Source of the DNA: Rhodobiaceae bacterium
Lineage (GTDB): Bacteria; Pseudomonadota; Alphaproteobacteria; Parvibaculales; Parvibaculaceae
Direction of reading: 5' to 3'
NCBI GenBank assembly: GCA_002401305.2
Contig: NVSO02000059.1
Coordinates: forward strand, 1 to 7,105
Length of the DNA stretch: 7,105 nucleotides
The position numbers were made by a program, and so were the translations under genes. Shown in pieces: positions 6,754 to 7,105 of this stretch (positions are counted from its first letter, which is position 1; every line of letters begins with the position of its first letter). The notes below the pieces were generated by a model. That model saw nothing but the letters and a program-made list of their open reading frames with translations, did no database searches and had not been told where the DNA came from.

Positions 6754-6758
6754 TCCCT
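6754..6758 (-). promoter_or_regulatory. Ribosome binding site for the GTG start of the FemAB-like gene
   Basis: On the minus strand AGGGA lies 8 nt before the GTG at 6745. A second AGGGA lies 10 nt further upstream (6764-6768), too far to serve this start. The site favours the long form of the protein with its polar N-terminal extension. Confidence 0.45.
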
Positions 6759-6778
6759 GTACATCCCTACTGGACGTT

Positions 6779-6806
6779 AGATTAAGCTGAATGGGGCAAA
6801 AGGCAA
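6779..6806 (-). promoter_or_regulatory. Weak candidate promoter for the minus-strand three-gene cluster
   Basis: Read on the minus strand, TTGCCT (6801-6806) and TAATCT (6779-6784) are separated by 16 nt and lie about 33 nt before the GTG start. The -35 keeps the TTG core but the -10 matches only 3 of 6 positions. The position is right for the cluster; the match is weak. Confidence 0.25.
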
Positions 6807-6859
6807 AGCGCACATTCAAAAAAGCCCATATTGAGCAGGGTTAAAACAGATTGTGATTG

Positions 6860-6900
6860 CTTTGCGGTTCTTGAAAACTCCAAGTAGACTGTCCGCAAAG
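6860..6900 (+). repeat. Nested inverted repeat just upstream of the PAP2 gene
   Basis: CTTTGCGG (6860-6867) and CCGCAAAG (6893-6900) are perfect 8-nt inverted arms 25 nt apart. Inside them CTTG (6870-6873) and CAAG (6881-6884) form a second, shorter pair. The right arm directly abuts the ribosome site. The arms could be an operator spanning the promoter, or part of an RNA leader hairpin if transcription starts further upstream. Confidence 0.5.
6862..6890 (+). promoter_or_regulatory. Candidate promoter for the PAP2 phosphatase gene
   Basis: TTGCGG (6862-6867) and TAGACT (6885-6890) are separated by an ideal 17 nt. The -35 has the TTG core (3 of 6) and the -10 matches 4 of 6. It would place transcription start just before the ribosome site and overlaps the inverted repeat at 6860-6900, so a repressor bound there could block it. 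Weak consensus evidence only. Confidence 0.35.
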
Positions 6901-6907
6901 AGGAGGG
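6901..6907 (+). promoter_or_regulatory. Strong ribosome binding site deciding the GTG start of the PAP2 gene
   Basis: AGGAGGG, a near-perfect anti-Shine-Dalgarno match, lies 6 nt before the GTG at 6914. The next in-frame ATG (codon 7, position 6932) is too far away to use this site, so GTG is the preferred start. Confidence 0.75.
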
Positions 6908-6913
6908 ATATTT

Positions 6914-7105
6914 GTGGATTTTCTAACAAATATGGACTGGGTATTGCCGCTGCGCCATGACGCGCTAACGGTTATCTTTAATGTTTTCACGTGGATGGGC
7001 TACACGCCGTTCTTTCTGATCGCTATTCCGGCGATTTATTGGGGGTGGCGGAAAGATGTGGGGCACCGGCTCGCGTTGATTGTGTTTGCGTCGGCGGTTT
7101 TGAAC
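6914..7105 (+). CDS. PAP2-family membrane phosphatase, N-terminal part (cut by the window edge)
   Basis: The open frame begins at GTG and runs to the window end without a stop, giving 64 residues. The start, MDFLTNMDWVLPLRHDALT, followed by IFNVFTWMGYTPFF and IPAIYWGWRK, is the typical N-terminus of bacterial PAP2 (phosphatidic acid phosphatase type 2) proteins: an amphipathic lead-in, a first membrane segment at about 29-46, a charged turn, and a second segment beginning near 52. Such proteins remove phosphate from lipid or isoprenoid phosphates at the membrane. The catalytic motifs (KxxxxxxRP, PSGH, SRxxxxxHxxxD) would lie beyond the edge, so family membership rests on the N-terminal pattern alone. 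It is transcribed divergently from the FemAB-like gene across a 168-nt gap. Confidence 0.75.
   Translation, partial: MDFLTNMDWVLPLRHDALTVIFNVFTWMGYTPFFLIAIPAIYWGWRKDVGHRLALIVFASAVLN

Noticed and set aside
6531..6790. Three overlapping plus-strand frames opposite the acyltransferase N-terminal region
   Set aside because: They are antisense to the low-complexity 5' end of that gene, where few stops arise on any strand, and none has a ribosome site or recognisable product.

Overview
The window looks like an ordinary chromosomal segment of an alphaproteobacterium, most likely a marine Rhodobacterales (Roseobacter-group) relative. The evidence is the ClpA sequence (including its N-terminus and TTG start), the FemAB-like acyltransferase of the type common in that group, and moderate GC content (judged by eye, not computed). 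I see no mobile element, CRISPR array, tRNA or rRNA, and nothing that clearly marks horizontal transfer.

Layout. Positions 26-2431 (+) carry a complete clpA, the unfoldase of the ClpAP protease, ending in a small UUCG-loop hairpin and an intrinsic terminator. A monocistronic DJ-1/PfpI-family gene follows (2606-3175, +) with its own candidate promoter. A long perfect palindrome (3254-3285) then separates it from the convergent minus-strand genes and can serve as a two-way terminator. The minus strand, read from right to left, holds a probable three-gene operon. It starts with a FemAB-like/GNAT-fold acyltransferase with polar tails at both ends (6745-5423), continues with a HIT-domain nucleotide-binding protein (5379-4963), and ends with an exported protein that reads as twelve consecutive beta-propeller blades (4942-3299). 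The gaps within it are 43 and 20 nt. A 168-nt divergent intergenic region (6746-6913) follows, with weak promoter candidates in both directions and a nested inverted repeat. The window ends inside the 5' part of a plus-strand PAP2-type membrane phosphatase gene (6914 onward), cut by the right edge.

How they fit together. ClpA needs ClpP and usually ClpS, neither of which is in the window. No single pathway links the other genes. The minus-strand cluster mixes a probable cell-envelope acyltransferase, a nucleotide hydrolase-like protein and a periplasmic propeller, so a shared role is only a guess. The PAP2 gene would act in the membrane on lipid or isoprenoid phosphates.

The most noteworthy item is the 547-residue exported protein, which I read as two fused six-bladed propellers of unknown function. 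I did not find a convincing new multi-gene system.
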